64,000 nucleotides of DNA from Jannaschia formosa (GTDB lineage: Bacteria > Pseudomonadota > Alphaproteobacteria > Rhodobacterales > Rhodobacteraceae): NCBI RefSeq assembly GCF_003340555.1, contig NZ_QPLJ01000013.1, positions 52,749-116,748 on the forward strand, given 5' to 3'. Below are positions 17,367 to 28,278 of this stretch, piece by piece. The notes below the pieces were generated by a model. That model searched no databases and was not told the DNA's origin. It saw nothing but the letters and a program-made list of their open reading frames with translations. Numbering within the stretch: position 1 is the first letter of the stretch; every line of letters begins with the position of its first letter. A program made the translations under genes and the position numbers.

Positions 17367-19628
17367 ATGGCCGGACGCAGCAAGATCACCGACGCCGAGG
17401 CGCTCGCCTACCACCTGGAGCCGAACCCGGGGAAGATCGAGATCAGCGCCTCGACCGCGATGGCGACGCAGCGCGACCTGTCGCTGGCCTATTCCCCCGG
17501 CGTCGCCGTTCCCTGCGAGCGGATCGCCGAGGACCCCGCGCTCGCCTACGACTACACGACCAAGGGCAACCTCGTCGCCGTCATCTCGAACGGCACCGCC
17601 GTGCTGGGGCTGGGCAACCTCGGCGCGCTGGCCTCCAAGCCGGTGATGGAGGGGAAGGCTGTTCTCTTCAAGCGCTTCGCCGATGTGAACTCCATCGACA
17701 TCGAGCTCGACACCGAAGACCCGGAGGAGTTCATCAAGGCGGTCCGGCTGATGACGCCCAGCTTCGGTGGCATCAACCTCGAGGACATCAAGGCGCCCGA
17801 ATGCTTCATCATCGAGCAGGCCCTGAAGGAGGTCTGCGACATCCCCGTCTTCCACGACGACCAGCACGGGACCGCCGTGATCTGCGCCGCGGGCCTCATC
17901 AACGCGCTCCACCTGTCGGGCAAGAAGATCGAGGACGTGAAGATCGTGCTGAACGGCGCGGGCGCGGCCGGGATCGCCTGCATCGAACTGCTTAAGTCGA
18001 TGGGCGCGCGGCACGAGAACTGCATCACCTGCGACACCAAGGGCGTGATCTATCAGGGCCGCACCGAGGGCATGAACCAGTGGAAATCGGCCCATGCCGT
18101 GAAGACCGACCTGCGCACGCTGGACGAGGCGATGCGGGGCGCCGACGTCTTCCTCGGCGTCTCCGCCCGGGGGGCGGTCACGCAGGCCATGGTCGAGTCG
18201 ATGGCCGAGAACCCGGTCATCTTCGCCATGGCCAACCCGAACCCCGAGATCACCCCCGAGGAAGCGCACGAGGTGCGTCCCGATGCCATCGTCGCGACTG
18301 GCCGGTCGGACTACCCCAACCAAGTCAACAACGTGCTGGGCTTCCCCTATCTCTTCCGCGGCGCGCTCGACATCCATGCCCGCGCCATCAATGACGAGAT
18401 GAAGATCGCCTGCGCCGAGGCGCTGGCCGCGCTCGCGCGCGAGGACGTGCCCGACGAGGTCGCCGTCGCCTATGGCCGCAAGCTGACCTTCGGGCGCGAC
18501 TACATCATCCCGACGCCCTTCGACCCACGCCTGATCCATGTCATCCCTCCGGCCGTCGCCCGCGCGGGCATGGACACGGGCGTCGCCCGGCGCCCCATCG
18601 TCGACATGGAGCGCTATACCAACGACCTCGCCGCCCGCATGGACCCGACCGCCTCGATCCTGCAGGGAATCAGCAGCCGCGCGCGCCAGGCGCAGGCGCG
18701 CATGATCTTCGCCGAGGGCGACGACCCCCGCGTGCTGCGCGCCGCCGTCGCCTACCAGCGGGGCGGCTTCGGCAAGGCGCTGGTCGTCGGCCGCCCCGAC
18801 GACGTGAAGGCCAAGCTGGAGGCGGCCGGCCTCGCCGATGCCGTGCGCGAGCTGGAGGTGGTGAACGCCGCCAACACCCGGCACCTCGATACCTACAAGG
18901 CGTTCCTCTACGCCCGCCTGCAGCGGCAGGGCTACGACCAGCAGGACGTGCACCGGCTCGCCTCCCGCGACCGGCATGTCTTCGCCGCGCTGATGCTGGC
19001 CCACGATCACGGCGACGGGCTTGTCACCGGGGCCACGCGCAAGTCGGCCCACGCGATCCGCCTCCTGGACCATGTCTTCGACATCCAGCGCAACGACCTG
19101 GCGGTGGGCATCACCGCCCTGCTGCATCGCGGCAAGATCGTGCTGATCGGCGACACGCTGGTCCACGAATGGCCGGAGGAGGAAGACCTCGCCACCATCG
19201 CCGAGGCCGGCGCGCGCGTGGCCCGCGACCTCGGGCTGGAGCCGCGCGTAGCCTTCGTCAGCTTCTCGACCTTCGGTTACCCGGTGTCGGAGCGGGCGAC
19301 CAAGATGCATCTCGCGCCCGACGTGCTGGAGGCGCGGGGTGCCGATTTCGAGTACGAGGGCGAGATGACGGTCGACGTCGCGCTGAACCCGGACGCGCGG
19401 GCGAACTATCCGTTCTCGCGCCTGACGGGGCCCGCCAACGTGCTGGTCGTGCCGGCGCGGCACTCCGCCTCGATCTCGGTCAAGCTGATGCAGGAGATGG
19501 CCGGCGCGACGGTCATCGGGCCGATCCTGACCGGGATCGACCGGCCCGTGCAGATTGCCTCGACCGGGTCGACGGCAAGCGACATCCTCAACATGGCCCT
19601 GCTGGCGGCCTGCCGCGTGGGGGGCTGA
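17367..19628 (+). CDS. maeB: NADP-dependent malic enzyme with phosphotransacetylase-like C-terminal domain
   Basis: 753 residues from ATG 17367, preceded by AAGGAGG. It decarboxylates malate to pyruvate, giving NADPH. The malic-enzyme part (residues 1-~425) has YSPGVA, the substrate-binding region around HDDQHGTA, and the nucleotide-binding GAGAAGIACIELL. The C-terminal ~320 residues resemble phosphate acetyltransferase (GLVTGATRKSAHAIRLL, TVIGPILTGIDRPVQI). In this family that part acts as an acetyl-CoA-sensing regulatory domain without transferase activity. Its upstream neighbour mutS is divergent. Confidence 0.95.
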   Translation: MAGRSKITDAEALAYHLEPNPGKIEISASTAMATQRDLSLAYSPGVAVPCERIAEDPALAYDYTTKGNLVAVISNGTAVLGLGNLGALASKPVMEGKAVLFKRFADVNSIDIELDTEDPEEFIKAVRLMTPSFGGINLEDIKAPECFIIEQALKEVCDIPVFHDDQHGTAVICAAGLINALHLSGKKIEDVKIVLNGAGAAGIACIELLKSMGARHENCITCDTKGVIYQGRTEGMNQWKSAHAVKTDLRTLDEAMRGADVFLGVSARGAVTQAMVESMAENPVIFAMANPNPEITPEEAHEVRPDAIVATGRSDYPNQVNNVLGFPYLFRGALDIHARAINDEMKIACAEALAALAREDVPDEVAVAYGRKLTFGRDYIIPTPFDPRLIHVIPPAVARAGMDTGVARRPIVDMERYTNDLAARMDPTASILQGISSRARQAQARMIFAEGDDPRVLRAAVAYQRGGFGKALVVGRPDDVKAKLEAAGLADAVRELEVVNAANTRHLDTYKAFLYARLQRQGYDQQDVHRLASRDRHVFAALMLAHDHGDGLVTGATRKSAHAIRLLDHVFDIQRNDLAVGITALLHRGKIVLIGDTLVHEWPEEEDLATIAEAGARVARDLGLEPRVAFVSFSTFGYPVSERATKMHLAPDVLEARGADFEYEGEMTVDVALNPDARANYPFSRLTGPANVLVVPARHSASISVKLMQEMAGATVIGPILTGIDRPVQIASTGSTASDILNMALLAACRVGG

Positions 19629-19651
19629 TGCTGCGGTTGCACTTGCGTTTT

Positions 19652-19662
19652 CTGCAGTGCAG
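19652..19662. promoter_or_regulatory. Candidate PhaR operator upstream of the PHB depolymerase gene
   Basis: CTGCAGTGCAG fits the CTGC-N3-GCAG pattern that I recall for the PHB-responsive repressor PhaR of Paracoccus. It lies in a TGC-rich stretch (19632-19665) 54 bp before the esterase ATG, in the only intergenic space available for its promoter. Confidence 0.45.
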
Positions 19663-19715
19663 CATAGATGTCGGAAATGGCCTGCGCTGAAGGCTCGTTC
19701 CCAAGGAGGCCCCGA

Positions 19716-20771
19716 ATGGCCGATATGACCGACATCCTGAACCTGGTCCGCCAGGGCCAACTCGGAGAGGCGACGGAGGCGATCCAGCGCAGACTCGGCT
19801 CGGGCGCGGAGGCGCGCCGCGATCCGCCGATGAAGGACGTCACCCCGACGCAGCGCGTCCTGCCCGACCCGAACCCGGCGAAGCCCCGGCGCGCCAAGAC
19901 CGTCCGCCCGCGGAAAGCCGCCTGGCACGATCCGGTCGGCACCGGGAGGCCCGTGACCTCGCCCCCGCTGCCCGAAGGCGGTCGCTGGCAATCGCGGCAG
20001 GGGGCCCTGCCTTATCGGCTGTTTGTGCCCGCGGCGCCCGCCGCCGAGGCGCCGGTGATCGTCATGCTGCACGGCTGCACCCAGACGCCCGAGGATTTCG
20101 CGGCCGGCACGGCGATCTGCGCCGCCGCCGACGCCATCGGCGCCCATGTCGTCTTCCCCGAGCAGTCCCGCCGGGCCAACGCCAATCTCTGCTGGAACTG
20201 GTTCGAGCCAGGCCACCAGGGCCGGGCCGGAGAGGCCGAGGCCATCGCCGCCGCGACCCGCGACGTGCTGGCCGGGATCGGTGAGGATCGCGCCGTTCAT
20301 GTCGCGGGCCTGTCGGCGGGGGGCGCCATGACGGCGATCCTCGGCGCGCGCTATCCGGACCTCGTGACCTCCGTCGCCATCCATTCCGGCCTGCCGGTCG
20401 GGTCGGCGCGCGACGTCGGCTCCGCCTTCGCGGCGATGGGATCGGGCGGCCGGGCGGCGGTGCCGCTGGCCGTGCCGGCGATCGTGTTCCACGGGACCGC
20501 GGACCGGACGGTCGCGTCAGCGAATGGGACGGCCTTCCTTTCCGAAGGGGCCACGCAGGTCCGCACCGCGGAGCAGGGTGGCCGCCGCGCGACGATCCGG
20601 ACCGCCGAGACGCCTGCGCGCGTGGAACTGTGGGAGATCGAGGGGCTGGGCCACGCCTGGTCCGGCGGCGATACCCGCGGCAGCTATGCCGACCCGCAGG
20701 GCCCCGATGCGACGGCCGAGATGATGCGGTTCTTCGCCGAGACCAGGCGCACGGATCGAGGGTCGTCCTGA
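19716..20771 (+). CDS. PHB depolymerase-family alpha/beta-hydrolase esterase
   Basis: 351 residues from ATG 19716, behind AAGGAGG (19703-19709). It has no signal peptide, so it probably acts in the cytosol. An N-terminal helix (MTDILNLVRQGQLGEATEAI) and a proline/basic linker precede the hydrolase core from about residue 85. The core shows the oxyanion-hole HGCTQTP, the nucleophile elbow GLSAGGAM, an Asp-bearing FHGTADRTV and a histidine in GLGHAWSGG. This order is typical of the esterase_phd/LpqC family. A TGC-rich candidate PhaR site upstream supports a link to polyhydroxybutyrate metabolism. A feruloyl or other esterase remains possible. Confidence 0.85.
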   Translation: MADMTDILNLVRQGQLGEATEAIQRRLGSGAEARRDPPMKDVTPTQRVLPDPNPAKPRRAKTVRPRKAAWHDPVGTGRPVTSPPLPEGGRWQSRQGALPYRLFVPAAPAAEAPVIVMLHGCTQTPEDFAAGTAICAAADAIGAHVVFPEQSRRANANLCWNWFEPGHQGRAGEAEAIAAATRDVLAGIGEDRAVHVAGLSAGGAMTAILGARYPDLVTSVAIHSGLPVGSARDVGSAFAAMGSGGRAAVPLAVPAIVFHGTADRTVASANGTAFLSEGATQVRTAEQGGRRATIRTAETPARVELWEIEGLGHAWSGGDTRGSYADPQGPDATAEMMRFFAETRRTDRGSS

Positions 20772-20870
20772 CGACGGCCGAGGCGAGGCGCCCGGCTCCC
20801 GGGCCGGGTCGCCGCGCCGCCGGCCGTCGAGGCGAGGGCTGTCGCTGGCTTCGACCGGGGATCCAACGAA

Positions 20871-20896
20871 AAAGGGGCGCCTTGCGGCGCCCCTTT
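20871..20896. terminator. Bidirectional intrinsic terminator between the esterase gene and dnaJ
   Basis: A perfect 11-bp stem (AAAGGGGCGCC / GGCGCCCCTTT) with a TTGC loop. On the minus strand it is followed by five T residues, so it should terminate dnaJ; on the plus strand it has three T residues and can serve the esterase gene. Confidence 0.88.
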
Positions 20897-20898
20897 GG

Positions 20899-22065
20899 TC
20901 ACTGGGTCATGTCGTCCCAGAAGCCCTTCACCTTGCGGAAGAACGAGTCTCCCTTGGGGTTGTTGTCCTGCGCCAGCTTCTCGAACTCGCGCAGCAGGTC
21001 CTTCTGGCGCGGGGTCAGGTTCACCGGCGTCTCGACCGCCAGCTCGATGAACATGTCGCCGACCGCGCCGCCGCGCAGGGCGGGCATGCCCTTGCCGCGC
21101 AGCCGCATCTGCCGCCCGGTCTGCGAGCCTTGCGGCACCTTCACCCGCGAGCGCCCGCCGTCGATCGTCGGCACCTCGACCTCGCCGCCGAGCGCGGCAG
21201 CGGTCATCGCCACCGGCACGTTGCAGTAGAGATTGATCCCGTCGCGCTGGAAGATCGGGTGATCCTCCACCTCGATGAAGATATAGAGGTCGCCGGTCGG
21301 TCCGCCGCGCAGCCCGGCCTCGCCCTCGCCCGACAGGCGGATGCGGGTCCCGGTCTCGACCCCGGCGGGGACGTTGACGGACAGCTGCCGCTCCTTCTCG
21401 ACCCGGCCGCCGCCGCCGCAGGCGGAGCAGGGGTTCTTGATGATCTGGCCCGCGCCCGAGCAGGTCGGGCAGGTACGCTCTACGGTGAAGAAGCCCTGCT
21501 GCGCGCGGACCTTGCCCATGCCGGCGCAGGTCGGGCAGGTCACCGGTTCCGACGCGCCCTCGGTCCCCTTGCCGTCGCACTTGCTGCACTGGACGGCGGT
21601 CGGCACGGTGATCGTCTTCTGATCGCCGGTGAAGGCCTCTTCCAGGGTGATGCGCATGTTGTAGCGCAGGTCCGAGCCGCGGGTGGCGCGGGCGCGGCCG
21701 CCGCGGGCGCCGCCGGGCTGGCCGCCCATGAAGTCGCCGAACAGATCCTCGAACACGTCCGAGAAGGCCGAGGCGAAGTCGCCCTGGCCCTGCGGCCCGG
21801 CGCCCGGACGGCGCGGTCCGCCGCCGCCGCCCATCCCGCCCTCGAAGGCGGCATGGCCGAAGCGGTCATAGGCGGCCTTCTTCTCGGCGTCCTTAAGGAC
21901 GTCGTAGGCTTCGTTCGCCTCCTTGAACTGCGCCTCGGCCTTCGGGTTGTCCTTGTTGCGGTCGGGGTGAAGCTCCTTGGCCTTGGTGCGGTAGGCCTTC
22001 TTGATCTCGTCGGCGCTGGCGCCCCGCGCGACGCCGAGCGTCTCGTAGTAGTCACGTTTCGCCAT
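20899..22065 (-). CDS. dnaJ: Chaperone protein DnaJ
   Basis: 388 residues from ATG 22065. The J domain (1-70) carries HPD in [13 protein letters not shown] Gly/Phe-rich linker follows. Four CxxCxGxG zinc motifs come next ([32 protein letters not shown]), then two beta-sandwich substrate domains. It delivers unfolded clients to DnaK and stimulates its ATPase. Unusually, dnaK and dnaJ are separated by an FkbM methyltransferase gene whose last 14 nt overlap the dnaJ start. Its transcription should therefore depend on readthrough from dnaK or a promoter within the methyltransferase gene. Confidence 0.97.
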   Translation of the reverse strand: MAKRDYYETLGVARGASADEIKKAYRTKAKELHPDRNKDNPKAEAQFKEANEAYDVLKDAEKKAAYDRFGHAAFEGGMGGGGGPRRPGAGPQGQGDFASAFSDVFEDLFGDFMGGQPGGARGGRARATRGSDLRYNMRITLEEAFTGDQKTITVPTAVQCSKCDGKGTEGASEPVTCPTCAGMGKVRAQQGFFTVERTCPTCSGAGQIIKNPCSACGGGGRVEKERQLSVNVPAGVETGTRIRLSGEGEAGLRGGPTGDLYIFIEVEDHPIFQRDGINLYCNVPVAMTAAALGGEVEVPTIDGGRSRVKVPQGSQTGRQMRLRGKGMPALRGGAVGDMFIELAVETPVNLTPRQKDLLREFEKLAQDNNPKGDSFFRKVKGFWDDMTQ

Positions 22066-22915
22066 CGGTCTCGTCCATCTCTGAGGCGGCCGTCGGCCGC
22101 GCAAAAATCGTGTTCTCGCTCGGCCGCGCCACGACGGCATAGCCATGGGCGAGGAGGAGCTTGTCGAGTTGCCCCGACCGGTCGTGCCAGGTCTCCAGCA
22201 CGATGAGCCGGGGCAGCATTGCTTCGGGCGCATCCCGCAGGAACGCCCGGAGGATCGGCTCCTCGTGCCCTTCGACGTCCATCTTCAGGGCGTCGACCCG
22301 GTCCAGCCCCGCCTCCTCGAGCAGATCGAGAAGGGGCCGCACCGGCAGTTCGATTTCGCCGTCATCCGCGACCCGGGCCCTGCCGCGGTTTTCGAGCCCT
22401 TCGGACCGGAAGCGCAGCGTGCCGCTCCTGTCCGACAGCCCGACGCGGAACAGCTCGACATCCGTGGCGGCGTTGGCGGCGATGTTCGCCTCCAGCCGGG
22501 ATGCGTTGACCGGATCGGGTTCGACCGCGATGAGGCGGCCCGGCCGTCCCGCTTCCTGCAGCAGCGCGCGGACCATTAGCGTGTAGGCCCCGACATTCGC
22601 GCCGACATCGACGAAGACGAACGGGTCCGCACTCTGGGCGACAGAGGCGGCGATGGCCGCACGTTCCGCCGGATCGAAAAACTGGGAGCCGCAGAACAGC
22701 CGCTTCTCGGTCCGGTTGTCGTAGAGATGCAGCCGGACCCGCTGCGTCCCGAAGATCGTGACGTCCGCCGGCTTGCGCCAGACCGTCCGGATGAACCGGC
22801 GCACGAGGCGGGTCGCCCGCGCCGACCGCATCCGCTCCGTTTCGGCACGAAGCCGCTCCAGAGGAGCGGGCAGGGCGAAGGCGCCGAACGGAGGATCGAT
22901 TTGCTGCTGGGTCAT
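22052..22915 (-). CDS. FkbM-family methyltransferase
   Basis: 287 residues from ATG 22915 (MTQQQIDPP). A longer in-frame ATG at 22951 exists but would lie inside a 10-bp hairpin (22925-22948), which makes it unlikely. It has the AdoMet motif [20 protein letters not shown], motif [18 protein letters not shown], and the FkbM-specific [18 protein letters not shown]. Such enzymes O-methylate sugars or polyketides in surface glycans and secondary metabolites. Its position between dnaK and dnaJ, overlapping dnaJ by 14 nt, is odd. Its substrate is unknown, and the surface-glycan genes nearby (25-35 kb) are one possible link. Confidence 0.87.
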   Translation of the reverse strand: MTQQQIDPPFGAFALPAPLERLRAETERMRSARATRLVRRFIRTVWRKPADVTIFGTQRVRLHLYDNRTEKRLFCGSQFFDPAERAAIAASVAQSADPFVFVDVGANVGAYTLMVRALLQEAGRPGRLIAVEPDPVNASRLEANIAANAATDVELFRVGLSDRSGTLRFRSEGLENRGRARVADDGEIELPVRPLLDLLEEAGLDRVDALKMDVEGHEEPILRAFLRDAPEAMLPRLIVLETWHDRSGQLDKLLLAHGYAVVARPSENTIFARPTAASEMDETDGET

Positions 22916-22924
22916 TCCAGGCAT

Positions 22925-22948
22925 CGGGGCGCCGGTGGTCCGGCGCCC
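22925..22948 (-). terminator. Hairpin between dnaK and the FkbM gene (attenuator-like)
   Basis: A 10-bp perfect stem GGGGCGCCGG / CCGGCGCCCC with a 4-nt loop, 10 nt past the dnaK stop. It lacks a T-tract, so it probably reduces readthrough or stabilises the dnaK mRNA 3' end without fully ending transcription. Confidence 0.55.
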
Positions 22949-22957
22949 CATCGCAGA

Positions 22958-24880
<1,923 letters not shown>

Positions 24881-24988
24881 TTCGTGTTCCTCTCTGGCGA
24901 TTTGCTCGTCCCGGGGCCCGTCATGGCACCCCGGTCCTCATCCCTATGAATGCGGTGGGGTGGCGCCCCGCCCCGCGGTTCGGAGGGT

Positions 24989-25017
24989 ATATAGGAGGGG
25001 GGTTTTGGGCTCGCAAG
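24989..25017 (-). promoter_or_regulatory. RpoH (sigma-32)-type promoter of dnaK
   Basis: Read on the minus strand: CTTGCG (-35), exactly 17 nt, then CTATAT (-10), ending about 110 nt before the dnaK ATG. This fits the alphaproteobacterial heat-shock pattern CTTG-N17/18-CYTATNT. It lies just upstream of alkB, whose ATG is at 25051, so the two divergent promoters must overlap or abut. Confidence 0.68.
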
Positions 25018-25050
25018 GACGTGAAGGGACTCAAATCGACAGGGATTCCG

Positions 25051-25659
25051 ATGCGTGACGTAAGGGGTTTCCGGCTGTTAGACGGGTGGCTCGACCGCCC
25101 CGCGCAGCAGGCAATGGTGGACGAGATCCGCGCCGTCCTGCGGGCCGCGCCGCTCGTCCGACCCGTGACACGGCGCGGGCAGCCGCTCTCCGTGCGGATG
25201 AGTTCGGCCGGGCGGCTGGGCTGGGTCACGGACCGGCGCGGCTATCGCTATGAGCCGCGCCATCCCTCGGGCGTGGCCTGGCCGCCGATTCCCGAGCCGG
25301 TGCTGGCGGTCTGGAAGGGCGTCGTTCCGGAGGCCCGGCTACCCGACAGCTGCCTGATCAACTGGTACGACCCGCAGGCGCGGATGGGGATGCACCAGGA
25401 CCGCGACGAGGCGGACCTGACGCAGCCGGTCGTGTCGATCTCGCTGGGCGACGACGCGCTGTTCCGGATCGGGAACCTCGAACGGGGCGGCCGGACCGAG
25501 AGCGTCTGGCTCCGCTCGGGCGATGTGATGGTGATGGGTGGCGAAGCGCGGCTGACCTTCCACGGGATCGACCGGATTGCGCCGGGCACGTCGACCCTGC
25601 TCGACGCGCCGGGGCGGATCAACCTGACGCTGCGGGTGGCGGGGGGATCCGAGGGGTGA
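25051..25659 (+). CDS. alkB: Alpha-ketoglutarate-dependent dioxygenase AlkB
   Basis: 202 residues from ATG 25051. It oxidatively removes alkyl groups from 1-methyladenine and 3-methylcytosine in DNA or RNA. All active-site residues are visible: the iron ligands H115 and D117 (in MHQDRDE) and H171, and the 2-oxoglutarate-binding RINLTLR (R189, N191, R195). The substrate loop RGYRYEP (residues ~63-69) matches E. coli AlkB. No Ada box or adaptive-response regulator is nearby. It is divergent from dnaK; because the dnaK promoter lies just 5' of the gene, shared stress control is conceivable. Confidence 0.95.
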   Translation: MRDVRGFRLLDGWLDRPAQQAMVDEIRAVLRAAPLVRPVTRRGQPLSVRMSSAGRLGWVTDRRGYRYEPRHPSGVAWPPIPEPVLAVWKGVVPEARLPDSCLINWYDPQARMGMHQDRDEADLTQPVVSISLGDDALFRIGNLERGGRTESVWLRSGDVMVMGGEARLTFHGIDRIAPGTSTLLDAPGRINLTLRVAGGSEG

Positions 25660-25695
25660 CGGACGGGTGATCCACGGGTGATGCACGTCGGACGT

Positions 25696-26292
25696 TCAGC
25701 GGCTGAGCGAGCAGCAGCCCGACAGCACCGTTTCCTCGCGCAGCGCGTCGAAGGCGAGGCCGTAGGCGCGGTCCGACATGCCGTCGTTGCAGGCCTCGGA
25801 CGAGATCACGCCCTCGATCCAGCGGCCCTCGGGCAGGGCGACGCGCAGACCGTGCCGGTCGCGCCGGTTGGGGCTGCCCAGCCGGGCCACGACCGAGCCG
25901 TCCAGCGACATCTCGGGCGTCGAGAAGGTCGCCGCGTCGCCGTCGATCGCGAGGTTCCAGAACGGCTCCGTTCCGAAGCACCGGGCGAGCATCGGGAAGG
26001 CGCCGTCCCACTGCCCCGGATGCCGCTCGAGGAAGGCGAGCGAGACCCAGCCCGTGCCCCCGGCCGTGTTCACGAGGCCCCAGTCCTGCCGCTCGTTCGG
26101 GCGGACGACTTCGATATCGGTCGCGTCGGGCGCGAAGCTGCCGATGATCTCGGAACCGGCGCTGGGCTCGGCCCGGATGTTGAGCACGTCGTCGGAGGCG
26201 ACCCCGGTCACGTCATGGAGCGCGGGCCAGCCGTCCTGGGTCGCGAGGGCGGGCGTGCACAGAAGGAGGAAGGCGATGAGGAAGGCGCGCAT
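25696..26292 (-). CDS. Secreted SH3-like domain protein (COG3650-type)
   Basis: 198 residues with a Sec signal peptide (1-17, MRAFLIAFLLLCTPALA). Residues ~28-90 form a bacterial SH3-like domain (VASDDVLNIRAEPSAGSEIIGSF ... WGLVNTAGGTGWVSLAFLE, quoted in parts). The remaining ~100 residues contain GTEPFWNLAIDGDAATF, typical of COG3650-type periplasmic proteins. It ends in CCSLSR with a preceding EACNDGMSDRAYG. It probably binds or monitors cell-wall or envelope components; no catalytic site is evident. It runs on the opposite strand to alkB, convergent with it. Confidence 0.78.
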   Translation of the reverse strand: MRAFLIAFLLLCTPALATQDGWPALHDVTGVASDDVLNIRAEPSAGSEIIGSFAPDATDIEVVRPNERQDWGLVNTAGGTGWVSLAFLERHPGQWDGAFPMLARCFGTEPFWNLAIDGDAATFSTPEMSLDGSVVARLGSPNRRDRHGLRVALPEGRWIEGVISSEACNDGMSDRAYGLAFDALREETVLSGCCSLSR

Positions 26293-26350
26293 CTTCGGTC
26301 TCCGTGTCTGGATGTCATGCCGGAACGTAGCACATTCCGGCGAGCGCGGA

Positions 26351-26399
26351 CCGGGGCTCTGCCCCGGACCCCGGCATATTTTTGGAGCATCGAAGGGGG
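26351..26399. repeat. Divergent copy of a roseobacter-type intergenic repeat (copy A)
   Basis: A small hairpin (GGGGCTCTGCCCC), then GGACCCCGGCATATTTTTGG and a GAAGGGGG end. The layout is the same as in copies B (30391-30450) and C (42799-42846), but the sequence has drifted. It lies between two minus-strand genes. Confidence 0.55.
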
Positions 26400-26442
26400 C
26401 TGCGCGATATGGCGCGCTGCCAAGGGGACCTGCGCGCCGGGG

Positions 26443-27264
26443 CTACCGCCCTGCCGACCAGGACATCGAGGCGTGGCGCCGCGTGTAGAACTCGCCCATC
26501 AGGCCGATCAGAAGAAGGATCGCGCTGACGATCAGGGGATAGCTCCAGCTCGTGTAATGCGGGGAGTAGTTGACGAAGGTATAGCCCCGCGCCTGGTCGA
26601 TCGCGTGGAACAGCGGGTTCCAGGTGAAGTAGGGCAGGAAGGTCGAGGGCAGGGTGTTGGCGACGAACATCTTGCCGGAGAAGACCATGTTGGCCCGCGA
26701 ATAGACCGTATTGGCGATCTGCACGAAGTTCGGGAACCAGGGCTTGAGCGCCAGCAGCACCAGCCCGACCGCCACGCCCGAGAACCAGGCCAGCAGGAAC
26801 ATGGCGAAGGCGCCGACGGGATCGTTGATCTCGACCGGGTGCCAGACGACGTGGACGGCGAAGAGGACGACCGACAGCGACAGGAACTGCAGGTAGAGCG
26901 CCGAGAGCGCCGCCGCGAGGATGGCGACGGCCGTGTTCATCGGCGCGTGCTTCATCATCGGCGAGGCCGGTCCCTCGGACCCGACCACCGCGCCCGAGGC
27001 CTTCACATGGGTCAGGAACAGGAAGATCCCCGACATCAGGTAGAGCATGAAGTCGCCGCGGATCGCCGAGCCGCGGATGCCGAGAAGCATGAACAGCAGG
27101 AAGAAGGCCGCCAGGAAGACGACCGTCTGCAGCACGTTCATGCCCAGCGCGACCAGCGCGTTGCCATGCCCCTTGCGCGCCTGGCGCACGGTGGCGTGGA
27201 ACACCCGCTCCGCCAGCGTGAACGCGCCCGCGAGCCTGCCTTCGCCTCGGTCTACCCCGAACAC
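26443..27264 (-). CDS. ABC-2 type permease, polysaccharide export family (KpsM-like)
   Basis: 273 residues from a GTG at 27264 that has an excellent AAGGAGGT 5 nt upstream; a further in-frame ATG at 27309 has none. About six membrane segments (e.g. residues ~38-60, 65-85, 110-135, 145-170) and the C-terminal FLPYFTWNPLFHAIDQARGY identify the ABC-2 permeases that export capsular or O-antigen polysaccharide. The matching ATP-binding subunit is not adjacent, so it must be elsewhere. The neighbouring sugar genes (galU, glycosyltransferases, sulfotransferase) fit export of a surface glycan. Confidence 0.83.
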   Translation of the reverse strand: MFGVDRGEGRLAGAFTLAERVFHATVRQARKGHGNALVALGMNVLQTVVFLAAFFLLFMLLGIRGSAIRGDFMLYLMSGIFLFLTHVKASGAVVGSEGPASPMMKHAPMNTAVAILAAALSALYLQFLSLSVVLFAVHVVWHPVEINDPVGAFAMFLLAWFSGVAVGLVLLALKPWFPNFVQIANTVYSRANMVFSGKMFVANTLPSTFLPYFTWNPLFHAIDQARGYTFVNYSPHYTSWSYPLIVSAILLLIGLMGEFYTRRHASMSWSAGR

Positions 27265-27382
27265 CGGGACCTCCTTTGTCGTGTTGCCCAAGTGGCGCGT
27301 TGCCAGCATAAGGCCTGCGTCCCGCAAGGTCAGCCCCGCTGGCCGCAGGATCGTGCAAGCCGATTTGAGGAAGGGTCTAGCG

Positions 27383-28180
27383 ATGGATTTTGACCGAATG
27401 ATGGTGGTGCTCCGCCGTCTCGCGCTCGAGGCGGGGGACGCGATCATGGAGATCTACGGGTCGGAGGATTTCGGGACCCGCGCCAAGTCCGACGAAAGCC
27501 CCGTCACCGCCGCCGACGAGGCCGCCGATGCGCTGATTTCCGCCGGTCTGCGCGCGGCCTTCCCGGACGCCGTGATCGTCACCGAGGAACAGTCGGCCAC
27601 GCACGGCCAGAGCGCCCGCGACTTCTTCATCGTCGACCCGCTCGACGGGACCAAGGAATTCGTCCAGCGCCGGGGCGACTTCACGGTCAACATCGCCTGG
27701 GTCGAGAACGGCGTGCCGGTGCGCGGCGTGGTCTACGCCCCCGCCAAGGGCCGCCTGTTCCTGACCCGGGCCGACGGCACCTCGGTCGAGGAGGCGGGGC
27801 CGTTCGACAAGGACAGGCCCGGGACCATGACCGAGCTCCGGGTCAGGACGCCCGACCCTTCGGCGCTGCTGGTCGTCGCGTCGAAATCGCACCGGGACGC
27901 GGCGACCGACGCCTATATCGGGAAGTATTCCGTGGCCGACATGCGCTCGGCCGGGTCGTCGCTGAAGTTCTGCCTGGTGGCGACCGGCGAAGCGGATCTC
28001 TATCCGCGGCTCGGCCGGACGATGGAATGGGACACGGCGGCGGGCCATGCCGTGCTGGCGGGCGCCGGCGGCCGGGTCGTGCGCTTCGATGACCATGCGC
28101 CCTTGATCTATGGCAAGGACGGCTTCGCGAATCCGTTCTTCATTGCCCATGCGCCGGGTATCGCACTGATTCCCGGCTGA
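27383..28180 (+). CDS. cysQ: 3'(2'),5'-bisphosphate nucleotidase CysQ
   Basis: 265 residues from ATG 27383 behind GAGGAAGGG. It belongs to the inositol-monophosphatase/FIG superfamily, with metal-binding DPLDGTKEF (around residues 88-96) and the C-terminal WDTAAGHAVLAGAGG. CysQ hydrolyses adenosine 3',5'-bisphosphate (PAP), the by-product left when PAPS is used. That suits its position 5 kb from a PAPS-type sulfotransferase gene (33307-34692) in the same strand block. An inositol-phosphatase activity cannot be excluded from sequence alone. Confidence 0.9.
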   Translation: MDFDRMMVVLRRLALEAGDAIMEIYGSEDFGTRAKSDESPVTAADEAADALISAGLRAAFPDAVIVTEEQSATHGQSARDFFIVDPLDGTKEFVQRRGDFTVNIAWVENGVPVRGVVYAPAKGRLFLTRADGTSVEEAGPFDKDRPGTMTELRVRTPDPSALLVVASKSHRDAATDAYIGKYSVADMRSAGSSLKFCLVATGEADLYPRLGRTMEWDTAAGHAVLAGAGGRVVRFDDHAPLIYGKDGFANPFFIAHAPGIALIPG

Positions 28181-28278
28181 ACCGGCTTGTTTCCATGGGG
28201 ACCATGACCCCATCCGTCGGTTGTGCTATCGCGAGTCAAATCTCCGGCCCTGCCGGATCTCCAATGAAGGACGTTTCC

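Noticed and set aside
17337-20492. A frame of over 1000 codons antisense to maeB and the esterase gene
   Set aside because: The same antisense effect of strong third-position G/C bias; no conserved motif and no ribosome-binding site.
22925-22951. Longer start (ATG 22951) for the FkbM methyltransferase
   Set aside because: The first codons would lie in a perfect 10-bp hairpin, and the family does not need the extra 12 residues.
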